This document shows, piece by piece, positions 18,745-27,977 of a stretch of 36,001 nt of DNA (position 1 is its first letter; the number at the start of each line of letters is the position of its first letter). Source of the stretch: Xanthomonas vasicola (GTDB lineage: Bacteria; Pseudomonadota; Gammaproteobacteria; Xanthomonadales; Xanthomonadaceae); the NCBI RefSeq assembly GCF_000772705.2, contig NZ_JSBW02000038.1:1-36001 (forward strand), read 5' to 3'. The position numbers and the translations under genes are program-made. The notes under the pieces are model-generated. The model was not told where the DNA came from. It was given only the letters and a program-made list of their open reading frames with translations, and did no database searches.

Positions 18745-18871
18745 GGATTCGGGATTGGGGGGTCGGAGGCCGCGAAGCAACTGCGGACCGGTACCACCGG
18801 GGTCGACATGCTACCGGGATTGAACGCGGTCCGCAGAGGCGCGGGATTTGCGGTCCACCAATCCCGAATCC
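18745..18871 (-). repeat. 127-bp element with perfect 14-bp inverted ends between yicC and gmk
   Basis: GGATTCGGGATTGG (18745-18758) and CCAATCCCGAATCC (18858-18871) are exact reverse complements. Inside, CTGCGGACCG (18781-18790) and CGGTCCGCAG (18827-18836) form a second perfect 10-bp dyad. The outer G-rich arm on the coding strand lies 17 bases after the yicC stop and the C-rich arm 7 bases before the gmk start. It looks like a miniature palindromic element or a large mRNA hairpin. Confidence 0.8.
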
Positions 18872-18888
18872 CCAATCATGAATCTCCG

Positions 18889-19749
18889 CTACTCAATGTT
18901 CTGCACCTGCTCGCGGATCTGGTCGATCAGCACCTTCAGGTCCACCGCGGCATTGGAGGTGCGGCTGTCCACCGACTTGGAGCCCAGCGTATTGGCTTCG
19001 CGGTTGAACTCCTGCAACAGGAAGTCCAGACGGCGACCAACCGGCTCGCGCTGCTTGAGCACGCGGCGGATCTCGGCAATGTGGCTGGACAGGCGGTCGA
19101 GCTCCTCGTCTACATCCAGCTTCTGCAGCCACAGCACTAATTCCTGTTCAGTACGGCCCGGGTCCACCGGGTGCGGCAGATCCGCCAGCCGCGCGGCCAG
19201 CTTGGCGCGCTGACCTTCGCGAATCGCCGGGATCAAGACGCGCACGTCGGCGGCGATACGTTCGATGGCATCCACCCGCTCGCTGATCGCCTCGGCCAGC
19301 TTGGCGCCTTCGCGCTCGCGTGCGGCAACAAAGCTGTCTACCAGCTCGTCGAGCAACGCCAGCGCCTGCGCCTGCAGCGCGGCGGCGTCCACGTCCTGCA
19401 CCTGCAGCACGCCCGGCAGCTGCAGCAGATCGGTAAAGCCCACCTGCAATTTGGGAAACACGCCATCCAGCCGCGTGGCCAGCGCGCCAAGTTCCTGCAG
19501 CAGCGATTCGTTGACCGCCAGCGTCTGTGCGTTTTCGGGCGCGCGCAGACGCAGGGTCAGATCCAGCTTGCCGCGGCTACTTTTTGCTGCCACACGCTCG
19601 CGCAGCAGGGGTTCCAGCGCACGCAATTCCTCGGGCAGACGCACACCCACTTCCAGAAAGCGGTGGTTGACCGAGCGCAGCTCGCAACCGAGCGTGCCCC
19701 AGGGTGTGATGCGTTCGCCGCCAGCAAACGCAGTCATGCTTCGAATCAT
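18889..19749 (-). CDS. yicC: YicC family endoribonuclease
   Basis: YicC proteins are conserved in bacteria and have been linked to RNA cleavage and small-RNA decay. The ATG at 19747-19749 gives [12 protein letters not shown], the family's usual start; a TTG two codons earlier is less likely. The product is 286 residues with the N-terminal YicC-like domain ([20 protein letters not shown] at about 24-43) and the C-terminal DUF1732 helix-rich part with [17 protein letters not shown] near the end. Length is normal. It is divergent from rph (109 bases) and upstream of gmk, so an RNA-processing pair faces across this gap. Confidence 0.94.
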   Translation of the reverse strand: MIRSMTAFAGGERITPWGTLGCELRSVNHRFLEVGVRLPEELRALEPLLRERVAAKSSRGKLDLTLRLRAPENAQTLAVNESLLQELGALATRLDGVFPKLQVGFTDLLQLPGVLQVQDVDAAALQAQALALLDELVDSFVAAREREGAKLAEAISERVDAIERIAADVRVLIPAIREGQRAKLAARLADLPHPVDPGRTEQELVLWLQKLDVDEELDRLSSHIAEIRRVLKQREPVGRRLDFLLQEFNREANTLGSKSVDSRTSNAAVDLKVLIDQIREQVQNIE

Positions 19750-19858
19750 CGTCAATCCCGTGCCGTCAAAGCGCGAATGGTACCCTAGCCGTCCTTGCCA
19801 GCTGCCTGCACGCTGCGCACTGACGCCAGACCTACCTCCCGACTTCCGGACTCATCGC

Positions 19859-20584
19859 ATGACCTTTTCCCGTCCTAGCGGCCGCACGGCCGACCAGCTG
19901 CGCCCGGTGCGCATCGAACGCGCCTTCACCCGCCATGCCGAAGGCTCGGTGCTGGTCAGCTTCGGCGACACCCGCGTGCTGTGCACCGCCAGCGTGGAAA
20001 ACCGCGTACCGAACTTCCTGCGCGGCAAGGGCGAAGGCTGGGTGACCGCCGAATACGGCATGTTGCCGCGCTCCACCCACACCCGTTCCGACCGCGAAGC
20101 TGCGCGTGGCAAGCAGGGCGGCCGCACGCTGGAAATCCAGCGCTTGATCGGCCGCGCACTGCGCGCCTGCGTGGACCGCAATGCGCTGGGCGAACGCACC
20201 ATCACCCTGGACTGCGACGTGCTGCAGGCCGATGGCGGCACCCGCACTGCAGCCATCACCGGCGCTTACGTTGCGTTGGCCGATGCGGTGAACCTGCTGC
20301 TCAAGCGCGGCGACATCAAGAAGCATCCGCTGATCGGCGCCGTGGCTGCGGTCTCGGTGGGCATCTATCGCGGCGAGCCGGTGCTGGACCTGGATTACCC
20401 GGAAGACAGCGACTGCGATACCGACATGAATGTGGTGATGAACGATGGTGGCGGCTTCATCGAGCTGCAGGGCACCGCCGAAGGTCATGCCTTCCGTCGC
20501 GATGAACTCAACGCACTGCTCGCACTGGCCGAAAAGGGCATGGACGCGTTGTTCGCACTGCAACGCGCTGCGCTGGCCGGATGA
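19859..20584 (+). CDS. rph: Ribonuclease PH
   Basis: RNase PH is a phosphate-dependent 3'-5' exoribonuclease that trims tRNA 3' ends. The 241-residue product starts [20 protein letters not shown] and contains [19 protein letters not shown], the substrate-binding arginines [20 protein letters not shown], and [18 protein letters not shown] with the catalytic acidic residues. All hallmarks are present and the length is standard. The stop overlaps the ATG of the following VOC gene (ATGA), starting a coupled rph-VOC-rdgB run. Confidence 0.97.
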   Translation: MTFSRPSGRTADQLRPVRIERAFTRHAEGSVLVSFGDTRVLCTASVENRVPNFLRGKGEGWVTAEYGMLPRSTHTRSDREAARGKQGGRTLEIQRLIGRALRACVDRNALGERTITLDCDVLQADGGTRTAAITGAYVALADAVNLLLKRGDIKKHPLIGAVAAVSVGIYRGEPVLDLDYPEDSDCDTDMNVVMNDGGGFIELQGTAEGHAFRRDELNALLALAEKGMDALFALQRAALAG

Positions 20585-20973
20585 GCCGCCGTATCGCCCT
20601 GACCACCTTGCTGGTTGCCGATTACGATGCGGCCATTGCCTGGTACACCGGCGCACTGGGTTTCGATGTGCTGCAAGATCGCCGGCTCGATGACGGCAAG
20701 CGCTGGGTAGTGATCGGCCCGGGCGGCGCGCAGGACGCCGGCTTGCTGCTCGCGCAGCCGGCCGACGCCGCGCAACGCGCGCGCATCGGCGACCAGACCG
20801 GAGGGCGGGTGGATCATTTTCTCTACACCGACGACTTCTGGCGCGACCATGCGGCCATGCAGGCATTCGGCGTGGAATTTCTGGAAGCCCCACGCGAAGA
20901 GCCGTACGGCACGGTCGTAGTGTTTCGCGATCTGTACGGCACCAAGTGGGATCTGCTGGAGCCCAAGCAATGA
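20581..20973 (+). CDS. VOC family (glyoxalase-like) protein
   Basis: The 130-residue product has the two-repeat vicinal-oxygen-chelate layout: [19 protein letters not shown] then [13 protein letters not shown] in the first half, [13 protein letters not shown] and [13 protein letters not shown] then [16 protein letters not shown] in the second. Many such proteins bind a metal, but only some of the usual ligands are evident here, so the reaction and substrate are unknown. It overlaps both neighbours by four bases (rph stop, rdgB start). It may therefore be made in step with two nucleotide/RNA housekeeping enzymes. Whether it shares their pathway cannot be told. Confidence 0.88.
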   Translation: MSRRIALTTLLVADYDAAIAWYTGALGFDVLQDRRLDDGKRWVVIGPGGAQDAGLLLAQPADAAQRARIGDQTGGRVDHFLYTDDFWRDHAAMQAFGVEFLEAPREEPYGTVVVFRDLYGTKWDLLEPKQ

Positions 20974-21569
20974 AACAACTGGTCCTGGCCAGCGGCAACG
21001 CCGGCAAGCTGGAAGAACTGCGCGCCCTGCTCGCCGACCTGCCGCTGCGCATCGTCGCGCAAGGCGAGCTCGGCGTGGACGATGTTCCGGAAACCGGCCT
21101 GACCTTTGTCGAGAACGCGCTGATCAAGGCGCGTCATGCCAGCGCAGTGACCGGTTTGCCGGCGCTGGCCGATGATTCGGGTTTGATCGTGGATGCATTG
21201 GATGGCGCACCCGGTCTGTACAGCGCGCGCTATGCCGGCAGCCCAACCAACGCGCTGGCCAACAATGCCAAGTTGCTCGATGCGATGCGCGATGTGCCGG
21301 CTGATCGCCGCAGCGCGCGGTTTTATTCGGTGATCGTGTTACTGCGGCATCCGGAAGATCCGCAACCGCTGATCGCTGAAGGCAGCTGGGAAGGCGTGAT
21401 CACCACCGAACCGCGCGGCGATGGCGGCTTCGGCTACAACCCGGTGTTTCTGGATCCGGTGTACGGCCTGACCGCCGCGGAAATGGACAGCGCATTGAAG
21501 AATCGCCTGAGCCATCGTGCGGTGGCGCTGGCCACGCTGCTGCACAAGCTGCATGCGTTGTCGCTGTAA
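20970..21569 (+). CDS. rdgB: dITP/XTP pyrophosphatase RdgB
   Basis: RdgB hydrolyses dITP, dXTP and related non-canonical nucleotides to monophosphates and so keeps them out of DNA. The 199-residue product starts [17 protein letters not shown] (nucleotide-binding SGNxGK), followed by [25 protein letters not shown] with the metal-binding acidic residues, and [11 protein letters not shown] near residue 150. The ATG overlaps the preceding stop (ATGA); GGAG is 9 bases upstream. The order rph-rdgB-hemW is widespread in gamma-proteobacteria. Confidence 0.96.
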   Translation: MKQLVLASGNAGKLEELRALLADLPLRIVAQGELGVDDVPETGLTFVENALIKARHASAVTGLPALADDSGLIVDALDGAPGLYSARYAGSPTNALANNAKLLDAMRDVPADRRSARFYSVIVLLRHPEDPQPLIAEGSWEGVITTEPRGDGGFGYNPVFLDPVYGLTAAEMDSALKNRLSHRAVALATLLHKLHALSL

Positions 21570-21584
21570 AGCACGCCTAGCGCA

Positions 21585-22742
21585 ATGCCCCAACTGATTC
21601 CGCCACCGCTGTCGCTCTATGTGCACCTGCCCTGGTGCGTGCGCAAATGCCCCTACTGCGATTTCAACTCGCATGCGGCCAAGGGTGCATTGCCGTTCGA
21701 GGACTATGTAGACGCACTGATCCGCGACCTGGATGCGGATCTGCCGCTGGTGTGGGGCCGCGTGGTGCATTCGGTGTTCTTCGGCGGCGGCACGCCCAGC
21801 CTGTTTCCGCCTGAAGCGATCGACCGCTTTCTGCAAGCTGCCGCGGCGCGGCTGCGTTTTGCGCCGAATCTTGAAATCACGTTGGAAACCAATCCGGGTA
21901 CCGCCGAGCACGGCCGCTTCGAGCACTACCGCGCTGCGGGCGTGAACCGCCTGAGCTTCGGTGTGCAGACCTTCGACGACGTGGCACTGCAACGGCTAGG
22001 GCGCATTCACGACAGTGCCGAAGCCGAGCGCGCGATCAAACTGGCGCAAGACGCCGGCTACGATAATTTCAATATCGACCTGATGTACGCACTGCCCGAG
22101 CAGACGCTGATGCAGGCCGAGCACGATTTGGAACGCGCCTTCGCTCTGCAGCCCACGCACCTGTCGCATTACCAGCTTACGCTCGAGCCGAACACGGTGT
22201 TCTTCGCGCGGCCACCCAAAGGCATTCCCGACGACGATGCCGCCTGGGATATCCAGGAACACTGTCAACGCCTGCTGGCCGACGCCGGCTATGCGCAGTA
22301 CGAAGTGAGCGCGTACGCAAAACCGGGGCGGCAGTGCGCGCACAACCTCAACTACTGGCGCTTTGGCGATTACTTAGGCATCGGTGCGGGTGCGCACGGC
22401 AAGATCAGTTCCGGTGCCGAAGAGCACGTGCTGCGGCGCTGGAAGCACAAGCATCCGCAGACTTATCTGGCCAGTGCAGGCACTGCCGCATCCATCGGCG
22501 GCGATGAAATTGTGCCCCGCGAACGGCTGCCATTCGAATACATGCTCAACCTGCTGCGTTTGCACGAAGGCTTCCGGCTGAGCGATTTCGAGGCATCGAC
22601 GGGCCTTGCCGCCTCCGTCATCGCGGTGCCGCTGGCGCGCGCGCTGGCACAGGGCTGGATGACCCGGCAGGGTGAGCGCGTGGTGCCGACCGAGTTGGGA
22701 CGTCGCTTTACCAATGATGTGGTCGAGTTGTTCCTGGGCTAA
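21585..22742 (+). CDS. hemW: Radical SAM heme chaperone HemW
   Basis: HemW is a radical SAM family protein that binds heme and is thought to deliver it to respiratory targets; older names confuse it with coproporphyrinogen dehydrogenase. The 385-residue product has Cys18, Cys22 and Cys25 (WCVRKCPYCDFNSH) for the 4Fe-4S cluster, FFGGGTPSL for SAM binding, and LETNPGT. The C-terminal HemW domain contains HNLNYWRFGDYLGIGAGAHG. It lies 15 bases after rdgB. The ribosome site is weak. Confidence 0.95.
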   Translation: MPQLIPPPLSLYVHLPWCVRKCPYCDFNSHAAKGALPFEDYVDALIRDLDADLPLVWGRVVHSVFFGGGTPSLFPPEAIDRFLQAAAARLRFAPNLEITLETNPGTAEHGRFEHYRAAGVNRLSFGVQTFDDVALQRLGRIHDSAEAERAIKLAQDAGYDNFNIDLMYALPEQTLMQAEHDLERAFALQPTHLSHYQLTLEPNTVFFARPPKGIPDDDAAWDIQEHCQRLLADAGYAQYEVSAYAKPGRQCAHNLNYWRFGDYLGIGAGAHGKISSGAEEHVLRRWKHKHPQTYLASAGTAASIGGDEIVPRERLPFEYMLNLLRLHEGFRLSDFEASTGLAASVIAVPLARALAQGWMTRQGERVVPTELGRRFTNDVVELFLG

Positions 22743-22866
22743 AGGCGCGGCAACATCGCTGGTTAATCGACTGCATGCGTGTGGCGCATGCTCGCACCTC
22801 CAGTGCATGGCATTGCGCAAACCAGATGCGCTAGGCAGGCCAATGCCGCGCAGTCAGCGGAAAGAC

Positions 22867-25335
22867 ATGCTACATAGCTCACGCTTCGAACCGAGCCCGC
22901 CTCCCCGGATGTCCATGCCCGTGTCTTCCCTGCACCCCGCACTCAGCGGCCCGATTGCCGATGCGCCAGTGTCCGCGCGCGGCCGGCGCCTGCTCGGCCT
23001 GCTGCACGCGCATTGCGTGCAGGCGCTGAGCGGACCACTGCGACTGACCGTCGTCGAGTTGGAACGCGAGCTGTTGCATCAGGCCGAGCACGCGCGCAAC
23101 AGCCAGATCCAGGCTGAAACCTACGCACAGACGCGCGGCCTGCGCGACCACATCGACCGCTTTCCGCAGGCGTTTCTGCAGGAACTGGCGAAGGCGCTGG
23201 CCGGCCTGCGCGAACGCCCGGTGCTGGCGCCATTGGCCGATGTCGCAGCGCAACCGCAGATGCTGACCCTGGTTGAAAACACCGATATCGATCGCGACAT
23301 CGTGCTGAGCGAAATCGCACGTCGCGAAACATCGCGGCGCGCCGATGCTCTGCTCTTGCTGGCGCAGCGCCTGGCGGTGATCGGTACGTTGCCCGAATTC
23401 GAGCTGGAAGAATTACCGTTTGGCCCGTACGCGGTATGCCGAATCCTCCGTCAGTGCGGGGAAACGCTGGGGCTGAGCCTGGAGGGACAGCTGACGCTGT
23501 ACAAGGTGTTCGAGCGCCAGGTGATGGACCGCCTGGGCGATCTGTTCGAAAGCGCCAACAGTACGCTGGACCAGGAAGGCATCCTGCCGGGACTGATCTA
23601 TCACCCGTATCTGGTCAAGCCCACGCAGGTGCAGACACGGCGGACGCTGCCGGCATCGGCACAGGGCGCGAAAGACGCTGCGGCAACCAACAGTCATGCT
23701 GCAGCCTCGCGCATACCGCGGCCTGCCACTGGCTGGGCGGGCCAAGGCGCGCCGACGGCCTGGCAGAGTGCCTTGCTGGATCACGCTGCTGCGCCACCAG
23801 CGCTTGCAATGGCTGCACCCGCGCAGGCGGTGCCGCCGGCGCTCAACGATGCAGTGCAGGCGCTGGGCGGATTGATGGCATCGGCACGGCAATCGCAGGC
23901 AGCTGAGCACGCAGGTCACGCAGGTGCAGGCGTGCCAGCCAACAAGGCGATGGCGCCCTCCGCCACGTCGCTCGCAGCAGCGGCCCAGCCATCGCAGCAA
24001 GGCGCCGCCGCTGCCGTGCCCAAGGCTGCGCTCGGCGATGCGCTCGCCAGCCTGCAGAGTGCGCTGGCCACGCAGGCCGTAGCGACGCCGCAAGCGTCGG
24101 GGATCGATGCAGTGCAGCGCCAGGTGCTGGAGTTGCTGCGCAGTGAGCACGGCCCGAATGCCGTGCTGGCGCCGCAGGACAACGATACCTTCGACCTGCT
24201 CGGCCTGCTCTACGCGCAGATGCAGCGCGAGGTGCGCGAGCAGACGCCAGCGCAGGCATTGCTGGCCAAGTTGCAGGTGCCGGTGGCGCGCGCGGCATTG
24301 GCCGATTCGCATTTTTTCGTGCGCGACCAGCACCCGGTGCGCGAACTGCTCAACACCGTGGCCGAATCCGGTGCCGTGTGGCTGGGCGAGGACGATATCG
24401 ACCCGCAACTGCTGCACAAGCTGGGTAGCGCGGTCGACAAAATCGTCAACCACTATCAGGGCGACGAGGCGGTTTTCGCCGCAGCCAACGACGACATCCA
24501 GACGCATCTGCGCGCACTCGCGCGCAAGGCCGAGGTAACCGAGCGACGTCATGTGGATGCTGCGCGCGGCAAAGAGCGTCTGGAATCGGCCAAGCAGCAG
24601 GCCGAAGCACGCATCGAGCAACTCTGCGAACAAGGCGCGCCACCGCGCTTCGTGCAATCGCTACTGCGCCAGGCCTGGTCGGACGTGCTTACGCTGACCT
24701 TGCTGCGTCAGGGCGAGCAGTCGCCCGAATGGGACGAGCGCCAGGCGCTGACCGCACGCATTGCCGAGGTCACCTGCCGCAGCAAGGGCCAGCCCACCGA
24801 CATCGCACTCGGCACCGATGTTGAAACCGCGCTGCTGCAGGTGGGGTATCACCACGATGAAGCGGCGGCGATCGCGCGCCGCTTGTCCACGCCCGGGGGC
24901 GAGGACGAAGTGACCTCGCGCACCGAGCTTGCGGCCAAACTCAAGACGCGTACCCGGCTCGGCGACCAGGGCGACAGCGCTCCGCGCAAGCCGGCGGCCA
25001 CGCCGCGCACGCCGGCCGAAGAGGAATGCTGCGCACAGCTGCGCAGCTTGCCGTTCGGTACCTGGTTCGAATTCGTGGTCAACCAGCAACACGATCTGCG
25101 CCGGCAACGCCTGTCCTGGTACAGCCCGATGACCGGCAACGCCCTGTTCGTGAATCAACGCGGGCAGAAGGTTGGCGAGCACTCGCTGGATAGCCTGGCG
25201 CGGCTGATGGCCGGTGGGCAGGCACGTCTGCTGGTGGAAGAAAAATCGCGTCTGATCGATCGCGCCTGGCATGCCACCGTGCGCACGCTGCGCAGCCTGG
25301 CCGGCCAGTCGCCTGTTACCGAGGCACAGCCATGA
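22867..25335 (+). CDS. DUF1631 family protein
   Basis: This is a large protein of about 822 residues that I recognise as DUF1631, sometimes mislabelled thymidine phosphorylase. Its role is not established. The start is uncertain: the ATG at 22867 has GGAAAG close upstream, while ATGs at 22909 and 22915 have none. An N-terminal helical region (about 30-250) is followed by an Ala/Gln-rich, probably disordered stretch (about 265-415), then a helical region rich in Arg and Glu, and a C-terminal part (about 720-815) with LRSLPFGTWFEFVV and RQRLSWYSPMTGNALFVN. That end resembles a PilZ-like beta barrel. The stop overlaps the ATG of a PilZ gene, so the two products are probably made together and may act together in c-di-GMP signalling; that is inference. 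Confidence 0.82.
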   Translation: MLHSSRFEPSPPPRMSMPVSSLHPALSGPIADAPVSARGRRLLGLLHAHCVQALSGPLRLTVVELERELLHQAEHARNSQIQAETYAQTRGLRDHIDRFPQAFLQELAKALAGLRERPVLAPLADVAAQPQMLTLVENTDIDRDIVLSEIARRETSRRADALLLLAQRLAVIGTLPEFELEELPFGPYAVCRILRQCGETLGLSLEGQLTLYKVFERQVMDRLGDLFESANSTLDQEGILPGLIYHPYLVKPTQVQTRRTLPASAQGAKDAAATNSHAAASRIPRPATGWAGQGAPTAWQSALLDHAAAPPALAMAAPAQAVPPALNDAVQALGGLMASARQSQAAEHAGHAGAGVPANKAMAPSATSLAAAAQPSQQGAAAAVPKAALGDALASLQSALATQAVATPQASGIDAVQRQVLELLRSEHGPNAVLAPQDNDTFDLLGLLYAQMQREVREQTPAQALLAKLQVPVARAALADSHFFVRDQHPVRELLNTVAESGAVWLGEDDIDPQLLHKLGSAVDKIVNHYQGDEAVFAAANDDIQTHLRALARKAEVTERRHVDAARGKERLESAKQQAEARIEQLCEQGAPPRFVQSLLRQAWSDVLTLTLLRQGEQSPEWDERQALTARIAEVTCRSKGQPTDIALGTDVETALLQVGYHHDEAAAIARRLSTPGGEDEVTSRTELAAKLKTRTRLGDQGDSAPRKPAATPRTPAEEECCAQLRSLPFGTWFEFVVNQQHDLRRQRLSWYSPMTGNALFVNQRGQKVGEHSLDSLARLMAGGQARLLVEEKSRLIDRAWHATVRTLRSLAGQSPVTEAQP

Positions 25336-25679
25336 TCCAGGACACCCGCCGCGCACCGCGCCGGCAGCCGACCGACCTGCTGCCGGTCATCGACACGATG
25401 ACCGAAGCGCAGATCGGCCGGGTCGGCAACCTGTCCGAAACCGGCATGCTGTTGTTGGGGTCGGTCCCGCTACACGACGACGCCTTGTATCAGTTGCGCT
25501 TCACGCTGCCCGAACGGGTTGGCCGCGCTACCGAGATCGATGTTGGCGTGCATTTGCTGTGGTCCGAAGCTGCGCATGCGCCCGGGCAATCCTGGGCCGG
25601 GGTGCGCTTTCTGACCATGTCCGAACCGCACCGGCAGCGCCTGCGCGCCTGGATCGCCGAAGAGCATATGGCTGGCTAA
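25332..25679 (+). CDS. PilZ domain protein
   Basis: PilZ domains bind cyclic di-GMP through an RxxxR motif and a D/NxSxxG motif. This 115-residue protein has RRAPR (Arg6, Arg10) close to the N-terminus and NLSETG (Asn33, Ser35, Gly38), so both are present and binding is plausible. The rest is a single small barrel ending with a helix (RQRLRAWIAEEH). Its ATG overlaps the stop of the DUF1631 gene (ATGA). The target process (motility, adhesion, virulence) is not shown by the sequence. The gap to pepQ (212 bases) has no recognised feature. Confidence 0.88.
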   Translation: MIQDTRRAPRRQPTDLLPVIDTMTEAQIGRVGNLSETGMLLLGSVPLHDDALYQLRFTLPERVGRATEIDVGVHLLWSEAAHAPGQSWAGVRFLTMSEPHRQRLRAWIAEEHMAG

Positions 25680-25891
25680 GTGCCGCTGCCACCACGACTG
25701 TGCAGCCATCAAGAGGCGCCGCTGGTGTTCGGTACGCTAATTACCACGCGTCAGCCGCGGTTCCCGTGTGCCGTCCACGCCCAGCTGAGACGATTACGCA
25801 ATACGTTTTGTCGGCCACTTCAAGACACAGCGCCGTTGCACGGATTGCGGCAAAATTGCGCATTGCCTTTGCATTGCCGATCGAGCCCCGC

Positions 25892-27217
25892 ATGACCCAT
25901 CCCTCCTTGAGCAGCCTGTACTCCGACCACCTGCGCACGCTCACCGCGCGCGCCGACGAAGCGCTGCAGCGCGGCGGCTTCGAGCATCTGGTGGTTCCCA
26001 GCGGCAGCACGCATTACCAACTGTTCGACGACCGCGATTACCCCTACGCGGTCAACCCGCAATTCAAGGCCTGGGTGCCGCTGACACGGGTGCCCAACAG
26101 TTGGCTGGTCTACACGCCGGGCAAGCGCCCGACGGTGATCTTCTATCAGCCGTTCGACTACTGGCACGTGGTGCCCGATGCCCCCAGCGGCTGGTGGGTG
26201 GAACACTGCGACATCCCCATCATCCGCACGCCGGACGAAGCGTTGGCACTGCTGCCCAAACAGCCCGAGCGCTGCGCGATTCTTGGCGAGGCACAAAGCA
26301 CGCTCGGTGCATACGTGCCGAACAACCCGCAGCCGGTGCTCGATTACCTGGAATACCAGCGCGCGTTCAAGACCCCGTACGAGCTGGCATTGCTGCGCAT
26401 TGCCCAGCAACTGGCGGTGCGCGGCCATCGTGCAGCGGAAGCCGCATTCCGTGCCGGCCAGAGCGAATTCGGTATCCATCTGGCGTATTGCGCGGCGGTG
26501 GGCCAGGACGCCAATGAGTTGCCGTACGGCAACATCATTGCGCTCAACGAACACGGCGCAGTGCTGCACTACACCGAACTGGGCCAACAGCCGCCGCAAC
26601 CGCTGCGCAGCTTCCTAATCGACGCCGGCGCCTCGGCATACGGCTACGCCAGCGACATCACCCGCACCTATGCCGCCGACCCCGGCAGCGACTTTCAGGC
26701 ATTGATCACTGCGGTGGATGCTGCGCAATTGCGCATGGGCCAGAACGTGCGTGCCGGCGTGGACTACAAGCAGTTGCACATTGATGCGCATCTGGCATTG
26801 ATGGGCATCCTCAAGGAATTCGGCGTTCTCACCGTCTCGCCGGAAGCCGCAGTGGTCACCGGCGTCAGCGCTGCGTTCTTCCCGCACGGCCTTGGTCACT
26901 TGATCGGCCTGCAGGTGCACGATGTAGCCGGTTTTTCCGCCAGCGACCGCGGCGGCCGCATCGAGCGCCCGGCCGGCCACCCGTATCTGCGCCTGACCCG
27001 CATGCTGGAGCCCGGCATGGTGGTCACGATCGAGCCCGGCGTGTACTTCATCGACATGTTGCTGGACGAAGTGAAGAAGAACGGCCACGCCGCCAGCGTC
27101 AACTGGCAGCGCGTGCAAGAATTCAGGCCCTACGGCGGCATCCGCATCGAAGACGAGGTGGTGTGCACTGACGGCAGCGCTGAAAATCTGACCCGCCCGG
27201 TCTTCGCCGCCGCATGA
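25892..27217 (+). CDS. pepQ: Xaa-Pro dipeptidase PepQ
   Basis: PepQ is a cytoplasmic M24 metallopeptidase that splits dipeptides ending in proline. The 441-residue product starts MTHPSLSSLYSDHL. All five metal ligands are present: Asp244 (IDAGA), Asp255 (SDITRTY), His336 (HGLGHLIGLQVHD), Glu381 (IEPGVYF) and Glu420 (IRIEDEVV). These are offset two or three positions from E. coli PepQ. The long in-frame extension upstream has no coding character. It is a single gene on the plus strand; pepP, a relative, lies less than 1 kb downstream on the other strand. Confidence 0.96.
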   Translation: MTHPSLSSLYSDHLRTLTARADEALQRGGFEHLVVPSGSTHYQLFDDRDYPYAVNPQFKAWVPLTRVPNSWLVYTPGKRPTVIFYQPFDYWHVVPDAPSGWWVEHCDIPIIRTPDEALALLPKQPERCAILGEAQSTLGAYVPNNPQPVLDYLEYQRAFKTPYELALLRIAQQLAVRGHRAAEAAFRAGQSEFGIHLAYCAAVGQDANELPYGNIIALNEHGAVLHYTELGQQPPQPLRSFLIDAGASAYGYASDITRTYAADPGSDFQALITAVDAAQLRMGQNVRAGVDYKQLHIDAHLALMGILKEFGVLTVSPEAAVVTGVSAAFFPHGLGHLIGLQVHDVAGFSASDRGGRIERPAGHPYLRLTRMLEPGMVVTIEPGVYFIDMLLDEVKKNGHAASVNWQRVQEFRPYGGIRIEDEVVCTDGSAENLTRPVFAAA

Positions 27218-27376
27218 GTAGCAATCGCGCCTGAAAACTTCATGGCGCCCAGTGCCTGGCCGGAACGGTTAAACCCGGCATCGACATGCAGCGCGCCTAC
27301 ACTGGGAGCAGCCGCGCCTTCCATCACCCGGTAACGCACCGCGACGTTTCAGCACCACCACACACGGAACATTGCC

Positions 27377-27772
27377 ATGAACGATCCACGCCAGACCTCG
27401 CACCCAGACCACCCGATGTATCAGCAGATCGAACGCGGCGTGCATGCGATCGATGCGGCGCATGGCCGCACGCCCGACCAAACCAGCGCCCGCCTCACCG
27501 CAGCCTTGTTGCCGCTGGCCAAGGAAGGCGGGCTGTCGCGCGTTGATCACGTGCTGATGAGCGAAGCGAACAATCGCGGCGTGCACGGCGGCGAAAACGT
27601 ATTCGTCGTGCAAGGCGACCCGGCCAACCCGGCACATCTGCGCGCGCACATGAAAACCGAACAAGCGCTCGCCACACCGGAAGAACAGTCGTTCGAGCGC
27701 GCGCGGCAACTCGCCGGGCCGAGCGAGCCAGTGCAGCAGCCAGAACGCACGCAGACGCAGCAGCTCAGTTAA
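27377..27772 (+). CDS. Stand-alone XVIPCD protein (X-Tfe recruitment domain only)
   Basis: The 131-residue product is almost entirely an XVIPCD, the domain at the C-terminus of Xanthomonadales type IV secretion effectors (X-Tfes) that binds the coupling ATPase VirD4. Signs are HPMYQQIERGVHAID with HGRTPDQTSARL at about 13-40, GGLSRVDHVLMS at about 51-62, VFVVQGDPANPAHLRAHM at about 75-92 with TEQALATPEEQS next, and a glutamine-rich tail (QQPERTQTQQLS). In known effectors this domain follows an enzymatic toxin domain; here nothing precedes it. The 159-base upstream gap shows no remnant of one. It could be a decoy, an adaptor, a cargo-free relic or an immunity-linked fragment. No secretion gene lies in this window. 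GGAAC upstream of the ATG is a modest ribosome site. Confidence 0.82.
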   Translation: MNDPRQTSHPDHPMYQQIERGVHAIDAAHGRTPDQTSARLTAALLPLAKEGGLSRVDHVLMSEANNRGVHGGENVFVVQGDPANPAHLRAHMKTEQALATPEEQSFERARQLAGPSEPVQQPERTQTQQLS

Positions 27773-27793
27773 TAGAACGGCTTACAACAAGTG

Positions 27794-27825
27794 GCCTGGC
27801 GCGTCATCTCGACGATGCGCCAGGC
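27794..27825. terminator. Hairpin between convergent XVIPCD gene and pepP
   Basis: GCCTGGCGC (27794-27802) and GCGCCAGGC (27817-27825) form a perfect 9-bp stem, with inner pairing CATC/GATG. No T-run follows in either direction, so termination is not certain. It lies 21 bases after the XVIPCD stop. The remainder of the gap to 27977 shows nothing further. Confidence 0.35.
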
Positions 27826-27977
27826 AGAAAATAGCTTGAGCGACAGAGCGCGGCTTAAGCGACGACGCCATCCGCTGGGGAAAGCGCCCGCATTCGGCGC
27901 AACACCGGCGGCGCAGGCGTGCTTGCAGCGCGTTGCACAAATTTGCGTCACGCCCGCTCTAAGTTGGTCTTGCAGCG

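Noticed and set aside
27218..27376. Search for a decayed toxin domain in front of the XVIPCD gene
   Set aside because: The gap is only 159 bases and no frame continues the protein or resembles a lysozyme, lipase or nuclease domain.
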